This document shows positions 35,404 to 46,706 of a DNA stretch of 64,000 nucleotides, piece by piece. The position numbers and the translations under genes were made by a program. The stretch comes from Brasenia schreberi (lineage: Eukaryota > Streptophyta > Magnoliopsida > Nymphaeales > Cabombaceae): NCBI GenBank assembly GCA_036023115.1, contig JAYKKT010000087.1:9766501-9830500 (forward strand), given 5' to 3'. Within the stretch, counting starts at the first letter, position 1; each line of letters opens with the position of its first letter. The notes below the pieces were generated by a model. The model saw only the letters and a program-made list of their open reading frames with translations, had not been told where the DNA came from and ran no database searches.

Positions 35404-35465
<62 letters not shown>
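35404..35465. repeat. (TA)n microsatellite
   Basis: About 30 uninterrupted TA units. Confidence 0.97.
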
Positions 35466-35466
<1 letters not shown>

Positions 35467-35609
35467 CATTATTAGCTCACCTCTAACACTTGTTCACTAA
35501 TGTGAACTAGTGAGTGTATTGAGAATGATCTTCCTACTTTTTAAAGTCTTAAAATAATTTAAATTATATGACATGAATGAGCATGTTAGAGATGGGCAAT
35601 CTCACCAAT

Positions 35610-35830
35610 TCATGCTTAAACATGCTTAAAGATCTCAATTGTTCGATCTTAAAAATCAACGACTGAGATCTTTGAGTCAAAAAGCAAATTGTATTAGGTA
35701 TATTTATTGTGGCTGTAAAAAGTACCATTATACGTTTTGATTTGAAATTTAAATTTCAACCGTTGATCTCACCGATGGAATAGTTGAGATTTAAAACATA
35801 TTTAAGCATGGATTGATATGCGCATGGACT
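35610..35830. repeat. Dispersed A+T-rich repeat, copy 1
   Basis: Contains GATCTTTGAGTCAAAAAG, a TATATTTATTG phrase and TTTCAACCGTTGATCTCA. A diverged copy with the same order of phrases lies at 37360-37560. Ends and family are unknown; phrases of the CAACCGTTGATC type occur in many plant MITEs. Confidence 0.55.
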
Positions 35831-36387
35831 ACTTTCTCTTTATATATAACCCCAATCATTTACAATGTTGAGGCAATACCAATTGAAGACAAAGTTGATA
35901 CTCATTGAAGATAAAATGAGAGAAATGTGTTAAGATGATCTGGGTACAAAAAGGACACAAAATAAACCTCTGATAAAAGAACGTTGAAAACTAGAAAGTG
36001 AGGAATACAGTGAAAGTTGAGAGGAGGACCAATTAAATATAATATGATTTTTTGCGGGTGTAGCATAAGACCGAGCTCTATTGTATCAAAGAATCCGTGT
36101 AGCCTACGCTGCCTAGCATGAGAAATGGGCTTGCTTATGGTATTGTAGCAACATATTTGGATTCAGATATCCAAGATCCATTAGATGCATCAACACAATC
36201 CAAACTCTGAATATGAATCCAAATGGTCTTACCAAATCCAACTAATAAAAATCAAGGTTGGACCGGATATTGGAGAACCCATTGACATTTCTCGTGTCCA
36301 TTTTAGGGAGGAACTCATTGGTTCTGCTGCTTTCAGTCTTATTAATTGTCCTTATCTTAAAAAAAACCAAGGCCTCACATTCAGATC

Positions 36388-36485
36388 TTTAGCTCACCTG
36401 GTAGAGGACTTGTCTTACAAGATGAAGGTCGTGAGTTCAACATCTGGGGCACGCATACTGGGATCGGTCTCCCCACTTCACCTAT
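36388..36485 (+). repeat. tRNA-derived SINE-like copy
   Basis: Begins with a box A-like AGCTCACCTGGTAGAGGAC, then GAAGGTCGTGAGTTCAACAT as a box B-like motif, then GGTCTCCCCACTTCACC, closely following the layout of the copy at 42881. Confidence 0.6.
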
Positions 36486-37851
36486 TGTACAACATTTGGT
36501 GGGATTACATAAGGTCGAAATCTGAAAAATATAAAAAAACAGTTGGATGCTACGTTAAAATACAAGTGCATCTCACCCAAAATACACGTGCACTTTACAA
36601 AAAAAAACCTTGGTCCGCCACTGCCCCTGAGACTATGGTCCTAAACTCCTTTTAGGGTACAATGGAAAGAAAAGACTGGATATGAGGCACCAGGACCTTC
36701 TAATATCATCAAAGAAAGGACCCTGAAGTGCTGTTGAGGGTCTACGGTCTCAGATTAAGTCTCAATATCATACAGAGAAACAAAGCAAATATTTCTTGAG
36801 GATATAATGCTAATATGAATTCTCGAACTCCATAAAAAGAACCACAATTTTCATTTAAAAACAAACCATTGCAACCACTAATACTCGCTTTTCGCGACTC
36901 TTGCACTGGTCGTCATGTTTAGACAGTGAAACTTAAAAAGTTAGCGCTTGTTAGTCTCGTTTATGAACTTAATTGTTGATCGACTAAACACGAACAACTT
37001 CATCACGAACTGAACCAAGCCTAAGCACGAGCAGCTGGGCCGATTTACCAGTCCTACATTTACCACGGCAATCCCGCACCATCATATACGGAGTCCAGAC
37101 TTGCGTTATTTAATGACGAGCCACCTTTCCCTCTAATACTTTTCTTTGACGAAGAGCAACGTACAAGAGTGGCGGTGCTTTCGGTGGAGCTCCACGGTCA
37201 ACTTTACGTGTATCACGCATCCATTTGGTGCCTTAACCTAAAATTGACAGTTGCAAACACATGTTGCGAAAAGATTCTCTCTGCACTTCTCGTTCAATGC
37301 TCCATGATTAAGCATAAAAAGTATATATGTAGAGAAAAGTCTATGCATATTCTACTCCATGTTTTAATGTTTTTTGAAGATTTGAACTGTTCGATCAATG
37401 AAACCATAGTTAGGATCTTTAAATCAAAAAGTAAAAGTACTGTGTATATTTATTGCACCTGAAATAGTATCAAAATATATTTTTTATTTTAAAAATTGAA
37501 TTTTAACCGTTAATATTGATAATGAAACAATTGAGATCCTTTAGCACTTTAAACATTGACCATATTCTCTCTCTATTGATTGATAAAGAGTAAATGCTAA
37601 AACCTCATTTGTGTCTAGATAGTTGAATGGTACTTTTAATACAAAGCACAATAGTTAATTCAAATCTTCACGGAGAGATTTTTTTGCTTTATCATTTCAA
37701 TAGTTCATTTCAAAAATTGAATATTTACCGTTGTATTTTTGTAGTCGTGTTTAATGCATATGGTATACTTTACTTTTTCATTTTAAATCTCTACCGTTAT
37801 TGTTGTGATTGAACCGTGGAAATTTAATCATGTAATGGCTTGAGCATATAC
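36486..37851. other. Spacer with diverged copies of a dispersed repeat
   Basis: The second copy of the A+T-rich repeat is at about 37360-37560 (GATCTTTAAATCAAAAAG ... TATATTTATTGCACC ... TTTTAACCGTT), and a more diverged third may lie at 37640-37830. No gene was recognised. Confidence 0.45.
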
Positions 37852-37884
<33 letters not shown>

Positions 37885-37903
37885 CATATACATATATACA
37901 TAT

Positions 37904-37934
<31 letters not shown>

Positions 37935-37940
37935 AGAGAG
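37852..37940. repeat. Compound (CT)n(TA)n(CA)n microsatellite
   Basis: CT, TA, mixed TA/CA, CA and TA tracts in about 90 bp, ending in GAGAGAG. Confidence 0.94.
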
Positions 37941-38100
37941 AGTAGTAGGATAGTACAAGAGTATACACTCTCCTGCCTTAGCTTGATGAATGACCCGACA
38001 GTGGTAATCTGGGAGTATATACTTTCGTATCCCATCTTGGTTGGCTCGCAGTCTTCGCCTCAATGTTTCTCTTTTCCTGGGTAGAATGGAGTGACCGAAC

Positions 38101-38178
38101 ACGGATTGTACGCCCTCCGTATCAAACTGGAGACCTTTCGACTTGTGAGTCGATCCCTCCTAGCCTGGTGGGATCCTG
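38101..38178 (-). repeat. tRNA-derived SINE-like copy
   Basis: On the minus strand it reads CCAGGCTAGGAGGGATCGAC then CACAAGTCGAAAGGTCTCC and AGTTTGATACGGAGG, aligning with the box A/box B layout of the copy at 42881. Confidence 0.6.
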
Positions 38179-40648
38179 CTGACTTGCATCGAAGTACAGC
38201 CAACCATCTGCCGTCTCCATAAAAACCAAACCAACTTCGAATGTGCAATTGGGCAATTCTCACAAACAAAATAGTTGATTGGTTGAGCTTTTGGATCATT
38301 TTTATGTGGCAGAAGAAGATAAGAATTGTGCCGATCAGAACCGCAGTTCCGGCAAAGAAAGGCTCCAGCCAAGCAGGTTACAGAAGCGTGCTCCGGCAAC
38401 TTTGCAGCTGAACTCTACGAAGTTTGCAGCTGATTTTAAGATTCCAATCCCTCTATTATCACCCCGTTATCATTCCATCTCCAAATATATAACGGAAGGT
38501 GTACACAAGCAGCGCACTGCTAGCCAGATCAGTCCATGTATTTAATTCTGGAATATACAATGGTAATTATGTATTATTTGTTTGTTTAAATTGTAGATTG
38601 GTATCCAATGACATGACCAAACTCGCGTACACAAGCAATATCAGTCCTTTTTGATTTTTAGTACAAGATCATTCCTTTTTGTACGATACAAGTGCAATTT
38701 GTAACACCTGATTTAACCAAATCTATAAAAAATGAGGAGACATGTTATTTTTTCGGTACATTACTTAAAACATAAAAAATATATATATTAAAATATAAGA
38801 TTAAAGGTTTGTAACAAAAAAACCCAAAACATAAAACACAGGAAAAACGAAGCCAGTTTTTACATAAATTTTTTTACTATAAATATTTTAGTGAATACAA
38901 TACAAAGACAAAAAAAGAGAAAGTGAAATACAACAAGTTCTTCCCTAATAATATGTCTATCAGTAACCGTAAACCCATCTTCTCCTTCTTGTGTTCTCTA
39001 AGTGAGTCTTTTTCAGCCCTTTCACTCTCCGTTGCATGACCGAGGACTTTGATGAGGATCTTGCACAAGGTAAAACAATCCATCATTAGTATAAGGACGA
39101 GACACACCAAAATTTGTAAAATAAATACTTACGTAGTTAAGCAAAAAAAGGGGTATAGTAAAAATATCAAAAAAACTTTCGACATAAGAAACTTTCTCTT
39201 AAAAGTTTTCATGGAACGAAAAAAGACAGAGGGTTGAACACTCATTTGTTGATTTTTGAGAACATAAAGCCTATGTTCAGGTTGACCTGAGGAATAAAAG
39301 GAAGCTAAAAGTCATTTTGTTGAGGTTAGCGGGAGGAAAACTGGCTTTTGCCAGAAAAAAACAGTAATGAAAGAGGTAAACTAACCCAAAAAAAAGGAAG
39401 GAAAAACTCAACAACTGCCATGAGAAGCTATGTCTAGAGAGGTAGAGCGAAGGCTAGAAACCCAAAAGGTAGAGCGGAGAATTCCTCCCTCTCTCTCTCT
39501 CTCCTTAAGTCTCATCTCTCTTCAGCTTTCTCTCTCTCCTCTGCCATTATAAGCAAAGCGGTTTTGTAAATCTGTGGGTAGCAAAACCGCCTAGGCCAAT
39601 GGGTTTTTACAAAACTACGAGCGGTAAACTGCCTAATGAACTACTGCGGAGTAAATTTATAAAAAGTCTATATATTTTAAAGTCAAAAGATGATTTTACC
39701 TTTGAATGAATAAAAGAAAAATTTACTAAATACAAGTTCCCTTGAACATGCGAATATTCACAGGTTTGCCACTGAATAAAAAAATAATTTTACCTTCTAT
39801 TTTCAAGTACAATTATAGATTTAGACACAGGGATACAATTACTTTTCCCTGATCAATTTCAAAAATCTCTAAAAAAATTGGACATAATTTTATTGTTTTG
39901 TCTCTGTTCTTTTTGGATAATTACCAAACTAGACAAACGAACAAAATTATCGATTTATCCCTCAAACTTTAGAGAAATTACAATAGCAAAAAATAAGAGA
40001 AAATTACATATTTATTCCTAGATTGGTTTTGAAACAACATAATCAAATTAAAAATATTTTAAAATGGTACCTAGAGTTATTTTCAATTTAGTATTTGGAT
40101 ATTTTACAAATTTTATTTTGATGGTTGACTATTAGCTCTCATATTTATTTATGTTGCACGTTGAATGTTTTCTTTTAGATTGTCTTATTATTATTTTTGC
40201 CAAAAGAATCAAGGTTATCCCAGCCGCAATACCATCAGAGGTTCGTCAAATGTTGCTGCTCCATGCAAAGACTAGCATCTAACCACAAATAGATGTAGAC
40301 CTGAAATTATGCTTTTAGCAAAGGATAGATATCAATAAACAGAAAACCATCACAAGTAGATCTCATTGATTATCATGAATGAATGGTATCCAAGGAGACT
40401 AACCTAGTTTTCTGTCAAAAATTAACCACTAACGAAATGGTGAAGGGTGTCATGGAACTATCTAGAATTTTTAGGACACTAAATATGGTCCACATGTTTT
40501 CTAATTCCAGTGATGCTACTGCATGTTGACTCTGACTAACAAACTTCAAAAATCCCACTTCAAATTGAAGATAGTTTGGAAGTGCTGCAAAGCTGGAACC
40601 ACATTGTAAGTGAATTGATATAAGGGGAGAGCTACCTTTTCCTATGTA
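38179..40648. other. Spacer without supported genes
   Basis: Mostly A+T-rich. ORFs near 38160-38545 on both strands have no recognisable motif. A short (CT)n run lies near 39487. Nothing else is recognised up to the end of the PPR pseudogene. Confidence 0.4.
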
Positions 40649-42469
40649 TCATAAAAAAATGCAGTCAGTTGATCGCCTGACGTTCTTCTGCCCGAGAACT
40701 GGCCGCTGCTGCCTGACGACCGGTGAAAGATTCCAGTCGAGACTGAAGAATTGCCGACACCAGTAGTCCTTACACGAACAAGATCCTTGACTGAAACGAT
40801 GAAACCTTGTTCCATCTCTTACAATTATTTCCCTTCGAAAAACTTCTGACACAGATTTGATAAAACTATGGCATTCACCACAGATTCTTAGATTCTTCAC
40901 AATCCGCATGGTAAAGTTGGGGCCTAAACACAACAGCCCCAATGCAATTGCCAGCTTCTCGCTATGATATCTAATAGTGTGTTCCTTCTCTTCTTCTTCT
41001 ACATCATATAATACAGGCGAAATGTTTGTTATGTACCCAACTGCTTCAAGTGGCCGAAAGATGTCATCAAGCATCTTATAGATTTCCTTTTGCTGCGTGT
41101 GTTGCTTGTCTGCTACGACAAGCTCATGAACATGTCCCCTATTTCAATTAAGCTTGAACCTGGGGTGTTCTTAACTCGAGTTGTTTCCATCATCTTTTGC
41201 ACGCTTTCGGCAGCTTCCCACTTGCCAAATGATGCATACATATTGTATATCAGCACATAAATACCACTATCTTCAGGTTTTGCGATTTTCTGCTGCAAAA
41301 CTTGCTCAATTATGCGCTCTCCGAGTTCAACCCGGTTGTGAACCTTGCACCCACCAAGGAGAGCTCCCCAAACAACTATAGTGGGTTTCATTCTCATAGA
41401 TTTAACCATCTCGTATGCCTGATCCAAAAGTCCTGCCCAGCTGAGCAGATCAACCATACACCCATAATGTTCGATCCTCGGCATCACACCATATTTCTTT
41501 GCCATGCTATCAAAATAGTGCTGTCCTTTACTGACAAGTCCTGCATGACTACATGCACTAAGCACTCCTGTAAATGTAAATTCATTTGGTCTCACCCCAC
41601 TGGACTCCATGTGCTTTAAGAGATCAAAGGCCTCCGTGCCACAACCACGCATGGCCAATCCACTGATCATGGCACTCCATGTCATCACATTCTTCTCGGG
41701 AATTGAAGCAAAAACCCATACAAGAATCCACACTTTGCATAAAGGTTGATGAGTGTTGTCCCGAGGTCTACCTGCAAATCAAACCCATTTCTTTGAATAT
41801 AGGCATGAATCCCATAGCAAGCCCAGCACAGGCAGAAAGCACATTTATAAGAGCTACCTTGTCAGGTTTAACACCAGCCAACTGCATTTCCCTGAACAAC
41901 CCAAGGCTTTCATGCGACCTGCTAATTCCCATATAAGCTGAAATCATCGCCGACCAGGACTCAACATTCCTATGGGGCATTGTGTCAAAGATTGAGCATG
42001 CTGTTTCGAGGTAACCACACTTGGAATACCCAGTAATCAAGGTATTCCATGTAACAGTGTTTATCTTAGGCATTTCAGAGAACAGTTTTTGAGCATCTTC
42101 AACTCGACCACTACTTGCATAAGCATTGACTAATGCAGTTGCAACAAAGAGATGGTAATGAAGACCAATCCTGAGGAATTGCGAATGAAATTGTAGTATT
42201 AGCAGAGGCTGGTGGCCTAATGCCGTGCATGATTTGAGAACCAAAAGGCATATAAAACTGTTAGGGAATACGCTTGCTTGTTGAATATGAGAGTACAAGC
42301 TTAGCGTTTCAAGAGGAGAGGAAGCTCCTTTCATGGCAGCCACCCATTCAAAATAGTTGTCTGGTTGGTTCTTCACAAACAAAGGACTAAGTTTATGCAA
42401 TGAATGCATGGCCGAGCCACAATGCACTTCTTGGTGGAACATAAAATTGAGACACATCCAGCAGCACAA
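40649..42469 (-). pseudogene. PLS-class DYW-type PPR protein, frameshifted
   Basis: The frames together encode about 570 aa of a DYW-type PPR protein, a class of organelle RNA C-to-U editing factors. Frame 1 (42469-~41820) carries PPR motifs (ATALVNAYASSGRVEDAQKL, VTWNTLITGYSKCGYLETA). Frame 2 (41733-41113) carries motifs plus the E region (EHYGCMVDLL, VVWGALLGGCKVH). Frame 3 (from 41074) carries the DYW deaminase domain with intact HSE, CGECH and SCSCKDYW. Three frameshifts separate recognisable coding, near 41815, 41715 and 41130. DYW at 40760-40768 is normally followed at once by a stop; here the frame runs on 36 codons to 40649. The start is unclear: the frame opens at a TTG, with ATGs at 42457 and later. 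It looks like a young pseudogene, though assembly indels are an alternative. Confidence 0.85.
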
Positions 42470-42880
42470 GTCAGCCTTAGTGACCCTGCGATTTTTAAAT
42501 TTTTGAGAAGACCGTTTTGTTTATCAGTTAAAGCCTCAAGTTTTGAGTTATTACTTTGACCATCTTGAACGTATTTCATGCACCGCCCTAAGGATCAAAT
42601 ACCGATACCAATAATACCAAACCATTTCCCACAGTAAATAAATGAATCCAAACTCGGTATATACTGATCCAGAATAAAGATCTTAAGATTTTATTTCCAT
42701 AACGGTTCCTTGTCTTTGGCTAATCTCAAAGCCGTACTTATGTTTTCAAACATTAGACATTGCAGTCCATCTTCTCAGTGTGACTAGATCAAGATGTACC
42801 AAAAGTATCTAACCGTAGAACCTAAATGGAAAGACAGAGTCAATGGATATATAAAACATGGGTCAAATTAGCACACAAGA

Positions 42881-42984
42881 GCAACAGCTCACCTGGCTAG
42901 GGAATCAACTCACAAGTTGAAGGTGGTGAGTTCGATATGTTGGAGAGTGCATCTGGCTACGGCCTCCCCACCTTTAAAAAAAAG
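42881..42984 (+). repeat. tRNA-derived SINE-like copy, best in the window
   Basis: CAGCTCACCTGGCTAGGG resembles polymerase III box A and GTGAGTTCGATATG resembles box B about 35 bp later. CGGCCTCCCCACC and a short A run follow. It sits between the divergent PPR genes. A target duplication was not identified. Confidence 0.65.
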
Positions 42985-43338
42985 GTATTGATAGAAATGT
43001 CTTTGCATTTTGTTTCAACCAGGTGAGATGAGAAGATTCTTTTGAACATACAGGAGGTGGACAATTTCTGAGATTACTTAAAAGGGGACTGATTTGGAAA
43101 ATATATACAAAGGAAGGGATGGGTTTTGATAAAACGCCGAAACTGCAAGGTCGACCAGAGAGAGAGAGAGAGCGTTGCGCAGACACACCAGCTGCGTTTG
43201 CTCTTAATGTTAACGTCTATGATATGTTCGACGAAAAGCGTCAAAGAAATGTTCCGATCTCATGGCCATCGGTTAAGTGTTCCACCGAAGGCCCTAGCGA
43301 GGAATATCCGTCTCCACCCTGCCTCTCGTAGCTCACCA

Positions 43339-43380
43339 ATGGTAGTGCCGAAGTGCTGTGTGCGTCGTCATCCGCGATGA
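43339..43380 (+). other. Upstream ORF overlapping the MTL1-like start
   Basis: ATG at 43339 opens 13 codons (MVVPKCCVRRHPR) and stops at TGA 43378-43380. The main ATG at 43377 overlaps this stop as ATGA, an arrangement that could allow termination-reinitiation. Whether the transcript includes the upstream ATG is unknown. Confidence 0.4.
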
Positions 43381-45515
43381 TCGCTCGATTGAATCGATCC
43401 ATGAATGTGGTCAGAGTTTTCCCGTCGACTCATAGATTGGTTTCTGCTGTTTGCACATCGTCTGAAGAGAACGAATGGGGAAGGATTCTCAAGCCATTCG
43501 ATTTGGAGGAACTTCATCGATCGACCAGAAACAAGATAACTCCGCGCGAACTGTGCGAAATACTCGAGCTTCCAATCGGAATCACCAAAACCATGAGCAT
43601 TTTCAATTGGGTGTCGTCCGAAAAGAGCTTCTCCCACACCCTTAACGTCTACCACGCTTTGGTTAATAAGCTCGGCCAAAATGGGGAGTTCACGATGATA
43701 GAGGAGATTTTGGGTAGAATGAAGGAGTTCGGTGTTGTCTGTAACGAGCCTCTTTTTCTGATGATACTGAGATGGTGCGGTGAATTCGGACTGCCGGGTA
43801 GTGCCGTCAGATTTCTTGGAGAAATGGAAGAAAATTTCGGATGCAAACCCACTTTCAGATCGTACGATTTCGTTCTCGAATTGTTGGTATCTGAGAATTG
43901 TCATCAAATGGCCCCTCCCCTCTTCTCTGAGATGCTTAGCCGCGGTATTTATCCCACTGCTTCCTCTTTTCTTATTGCCATGAGGGCGTTTTGTTTGATG
44001 AACCAGGTTGATTCCGCATGCTCCTTGCTTCGAGAAATGACAAGGCATTCGTGCGTTCCAGATAAGGCGATCTACCAAACCCTGATTCATGCACTGTGTA
44101 AGAAAAATAGAGTAGGGGAAGCGCTGAAGCTTCTGGAGGAGATGTTCTTGATGGGTTGTTTGGTAGATGTCATTGCATTCAATGCAATTCTTCATGGACT
44201 ATGCAAACAAAACCGGATATACGAGGCAGTGAAATTGATTGATAGGATGCTGATTCGTGGGTGTCCACCGAACACGACGACTTATGGGATTCTGATGCAT
44301 GGGTTGTGCGGAAATGGCAGAGTTGATGAAGCCAGAGAGCTGTTAGATGAAGTAGCGAATCCTAATGTAGTATTATATAATACATTGATACATGGGTTAT
44401 TGATGAATGGGAAATTCACTGAAGCTAAGGCCGTGTTCTACCATGACATGGTGTCAAAAGGGTGTGAACCTGATGTTTTCACGTATAGTATATTGATCCG
44501 TGGTTTGTGCAAGGCTGGTCGTGTCGGAGTTGCCTGGGAGTTGCTTGACGAAATGTGGGCAAAAGGGTGCTCACCAAATATTGTTACTTATGTAACAGTG
44601 CTCGATGGTTTATGCAAGGGAAGAAGATTAAATGAGGGTCTGAAACTTTTGGAGGAGATGCTATTAAAAGGTCTGAGAATGAATGTTGCTTGTTATAATT
44701 GTCTTATACATGCTCTGTGCAACGAGAAAAAGGTGGATGAAGCTGTGAAAGTATTTGATAAGATGAAGAGTGAAGGTTGTGATCCTGATATCATCACTTT
44801 TAACTCTTTGATCCATGGATTTTGCAAAGTTGATAGGATGGAGGAGGCATTCAAGGTGTTCCGTGAACTGGTAGTTCATGGTGTGATTGCCAGTCAGGTT
44901 ACTTATAACACTTTAATAAGTTCATTGCTGAAGAAGAATGCATATCAAGAGGCTTTTAAGCTTGTCGATGAAATGTTTTTCAGGGGATGTCCACCAGATA
45001 TCATCACTTACAACGCTCTCATAAAAGCGCTTTGCGGAGGTGGTTTTTTAGACAAGGCGTTGGGTCTATACGAGGAAATGCTAAAGAAGAATGTTGCTCC
45101 CAATACTATTTCCTACAACATCTTGATCAATGGCCTTTGTGACACGAGAAATGTTCGATCTGCTCTTGAGCTTCTAAGAGAAATGGTTCATCGAGGCCTT
45201 GTGCCTGACATAGTAACTTATAATTCCCTTATAAATGGCCTTTGTAGTGTAGGAGAGATGCAGGAGGCTCTGAAGCTCTTGAATAAGCTAGAGCCAGAGG
45301 GAATTGTTCCTGATGCCGTTACTTATAATACAGTTATTAGTTGGCACTGCAAGAATGGAATGTTCGAAGATGCCTTCTGGCTTTTATGTAATTGTATTGA
45401 TAAAGGAGTCTCTCCTAACAGCTTCACGTGGTCTGTATTGGTAAGTGGTTTCATAAAAGAAGCGCCATGCTGGGAACATTACAATGGACAACTTGTTAAC
45501 ATTACCAATTGGTGA
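43377..45515 (+). CDS. MTL1: P-class PPR protein, MTL1/At5g64320-like
   Basis: An intact, intronless pentatricopeptide-repeat protein of 712 aa. P-class PPR proteins bind specific organelle transcripts and influence their stability, splicing or translation. The sequence around NEWGRILKPFDLEELHRS, with the repeats that follow, closely resembles Arabidopsis At5g64320, described as MTL1, a mitochondrial translation factor; this is recalled, not searched. The N-terminus is basic and acid-free (MIARLNRSMNVVRVF), fitting a mitochondrial presequence. About 15 tandem 35-aa P motifs (VTYNTLI, TYSILIRGLCKAGRV, ITYNALIKALC) fill residues ~150-700. There is no E or DYW extension. The frame is open upstream to a GTG at 43353, but the first in-frame ATG is 43377. 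A short upstream ORF overlaps this ATG. Divergently placed to the DYW-class PPR pseudogene, from which it differs in class, so the two are not a recent duplicate pair. Confidence 0.93.
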   Translation: MIARLNRSMNVVRVFPSTHRLVSAVCTSSEENEWGRILKPFDLEELHRSTRNKITPRELCEILELPIGITKTMSIFNWVSSEKSFSHTLNVYHALVNKLGQNGEFTMIEEILGRMKEFGVVCNEPLFLMILRWCGEFGLPGSAVRFLGEMEENFGCKPTFRSYDFVLELLVSENCHQMAPPLFSEMLSRGIYPTASSFLIAMRAFCLMNQVDSACSLLREMTRHSCVPDKAIYQTLIHALCKKNRVGEALKLLEEMFLMGCLVDVIAFNAILHGLCKQNRIYEAVKLIDRMLIRGCPPNTTTYGILMHGLCGNGRVDEARELLDEVANPNVVLYNTLIHGLLMNGKFTEAKAVFYHDMVSKGCEPDVFTYSILIRGLCKAGRVGVAWELLDEMWAKGCSPNIVTYVTVLDGLCKGRRLNEGLKLLEEMLLKGLRMNVACYNCLIHALCNEKKVDEAVKVFDKMKSEGCDPDIITFNSLIHGFCKVDRMEEAFKVFRELVVHGVIASQVTYNTLISSLLKKNAYQEAFKLVDEMFFRGCPPDIITYNALIKALCGGGFLDKALGLYEEMLKKNVAPNTISYNILINGLCDTRNVRSALELLREMVHRGLVPDIVTYNSLINGLCSVGEMQEALKLLNKLEPEGIVPDAVTYNTVISWHCKNGMFEDAFWLLCNCIDKGVSPNSFTWSVLVSGFIKEAPCWEHYNGQLVNITNW

Positions 45516-46163
45516 AGGTAGTTTAGATTGAACTTCTTGCTTCTTATTCTGTTCAAAATCTCGTCATTTGTACGCTTCATGGATTGTCTTTCAAGACACC
45601 TGTCTACATTTGATTCATCTTTTTTGTTGTTAATGATTGGATTTAATTCAAATGATTTCCCATAGGTTTCTTTGTCGTGAACTGCTTCACTAGTTTTCGT
45701 CATTGGATCCTTAGTTTCATCGTTAGATCATTCTTATCTGTCTAAACTTAGCATTGCTAAGAGCGGAGGCTTTATAATTCTCAAAAGGTCCTTTCGGCTG
45801 TATCGTGACCTGCTTCAGTTTTCTGCTTATTTAGGTGGGTTATCAAGTGGGACAACCGCAGCTATTAACCTGGTTCTGCCAACTCATTCTTTGGATAATC
45901 CCAGCTCATTCCGGGTACAGAGTGATGATTAGCTGTTGTGCAAGCTTTTAAAAGGTTGCCTGCATCATTCGTCAAAGTGGAGAAAAATTGGAAACCTTGC
46001 TTACCAGCGTCAGTGCAAGGGCTATTTTATGCGAGACACTGAGGTTGGTGTATGCCATTTCAGGAGTGAAATTAATAACAATGGCTATGAGACTGACCGT
46101 GTTAGGGCCAGATCATGTTTTTATGGAAAGCCTCACTAGATATGACATTTTTTGAGTGAAATA
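45516..46163. other. 3' region of the MTL1-like gene
   Basis: Presumably 3' untranslated and downstream sequence. No second gene recognised before the hAT element at 46172. Confidence 0.4.
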
Positions 46164-46171
46164 GATGCAAC

Positions 46172-46698
46172 CTATGATGCATGGGTACTTCATTTATTGT
46201 GGCGTACCCATACCGGGTACTTACCCCGGTATTGGTACATGTACCCGTATAGATATGCATGTAGTATGAGTTGTTAGAACTTTTGTTACGAATAGGTCAA
46301 ATTGAACTAATATTTATATGAGTCAACTTCATTTTGAAACCCAAAAGTGTTGATGTTTTCTTGACAAGAGTGTTATATTTTGATGTTTTCTTGACTAGAG
46401 TGTTATATTTTGATGTTGAAACTATATGCTATGAAATTGAGACCATTATATAATGTAATTTTCTTATTTGAGATGTTAAGTTTGTTGTTGAAGTTGTATG
46501 TTATGTCAAAATTTGTGTATTTTAACTTTTAATAAGTTTTACATTATATTATCATAGTAAATTTGATGTCATTTTAATTTTATGTATAATTTTTTCATTT
46601 TTATACAGTGACGTACCCATACCTTATGTTTTTTTAAAATTAACGCACCTTGTACCCATACCCGATAGTGGTACCGTACCCGTACCTGTGCAACATAG
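46172..46698. mobile_element. Non-autonomous hAT-type MITE, 527 bp
   Basis: Ends CTATGATGCATGGGTAC (left) and GTACCTGTGCAACATAG (right) are imperfect inverted repeats. They are flanked by an 8-bp target duplication, GATGCAAC (46164-46171) and GATACAAC (46699-46706), one mismatch. Subterminal regions are rich in GTACCCRTACC motifs in both orientations, as is common for hAT transposase binding regions. No coding sequence. Its termini differ from those of the 29568/55883 family, so it is a second hAT family. Confidence 0.85.
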
Positions 46699-46706
46699 GA
46701 TACAAC

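Noticed and set aside
36185..36655. 156-codon plus-strand ORF
   Set aside because: It spans a SINE-like copy and has no recognisable motif.
38160..38545. ORFs on both strands near 38.2-38.5 kb
   Set aside because: No domain; they overlap a SINE-like segment and each other.
42885..42940. Possible tRNA gene
   Set aside because: Box A and box B-like motifs are present, but no acceptor stem or full cloverleaf can be folded; better explained as a SINE.
43368..44195. 275-codon minus-strand ORF opposite the PPR gene
   Set aside because: Shadow of the intact MTL1-like frame on the other strand; no domain of its own.
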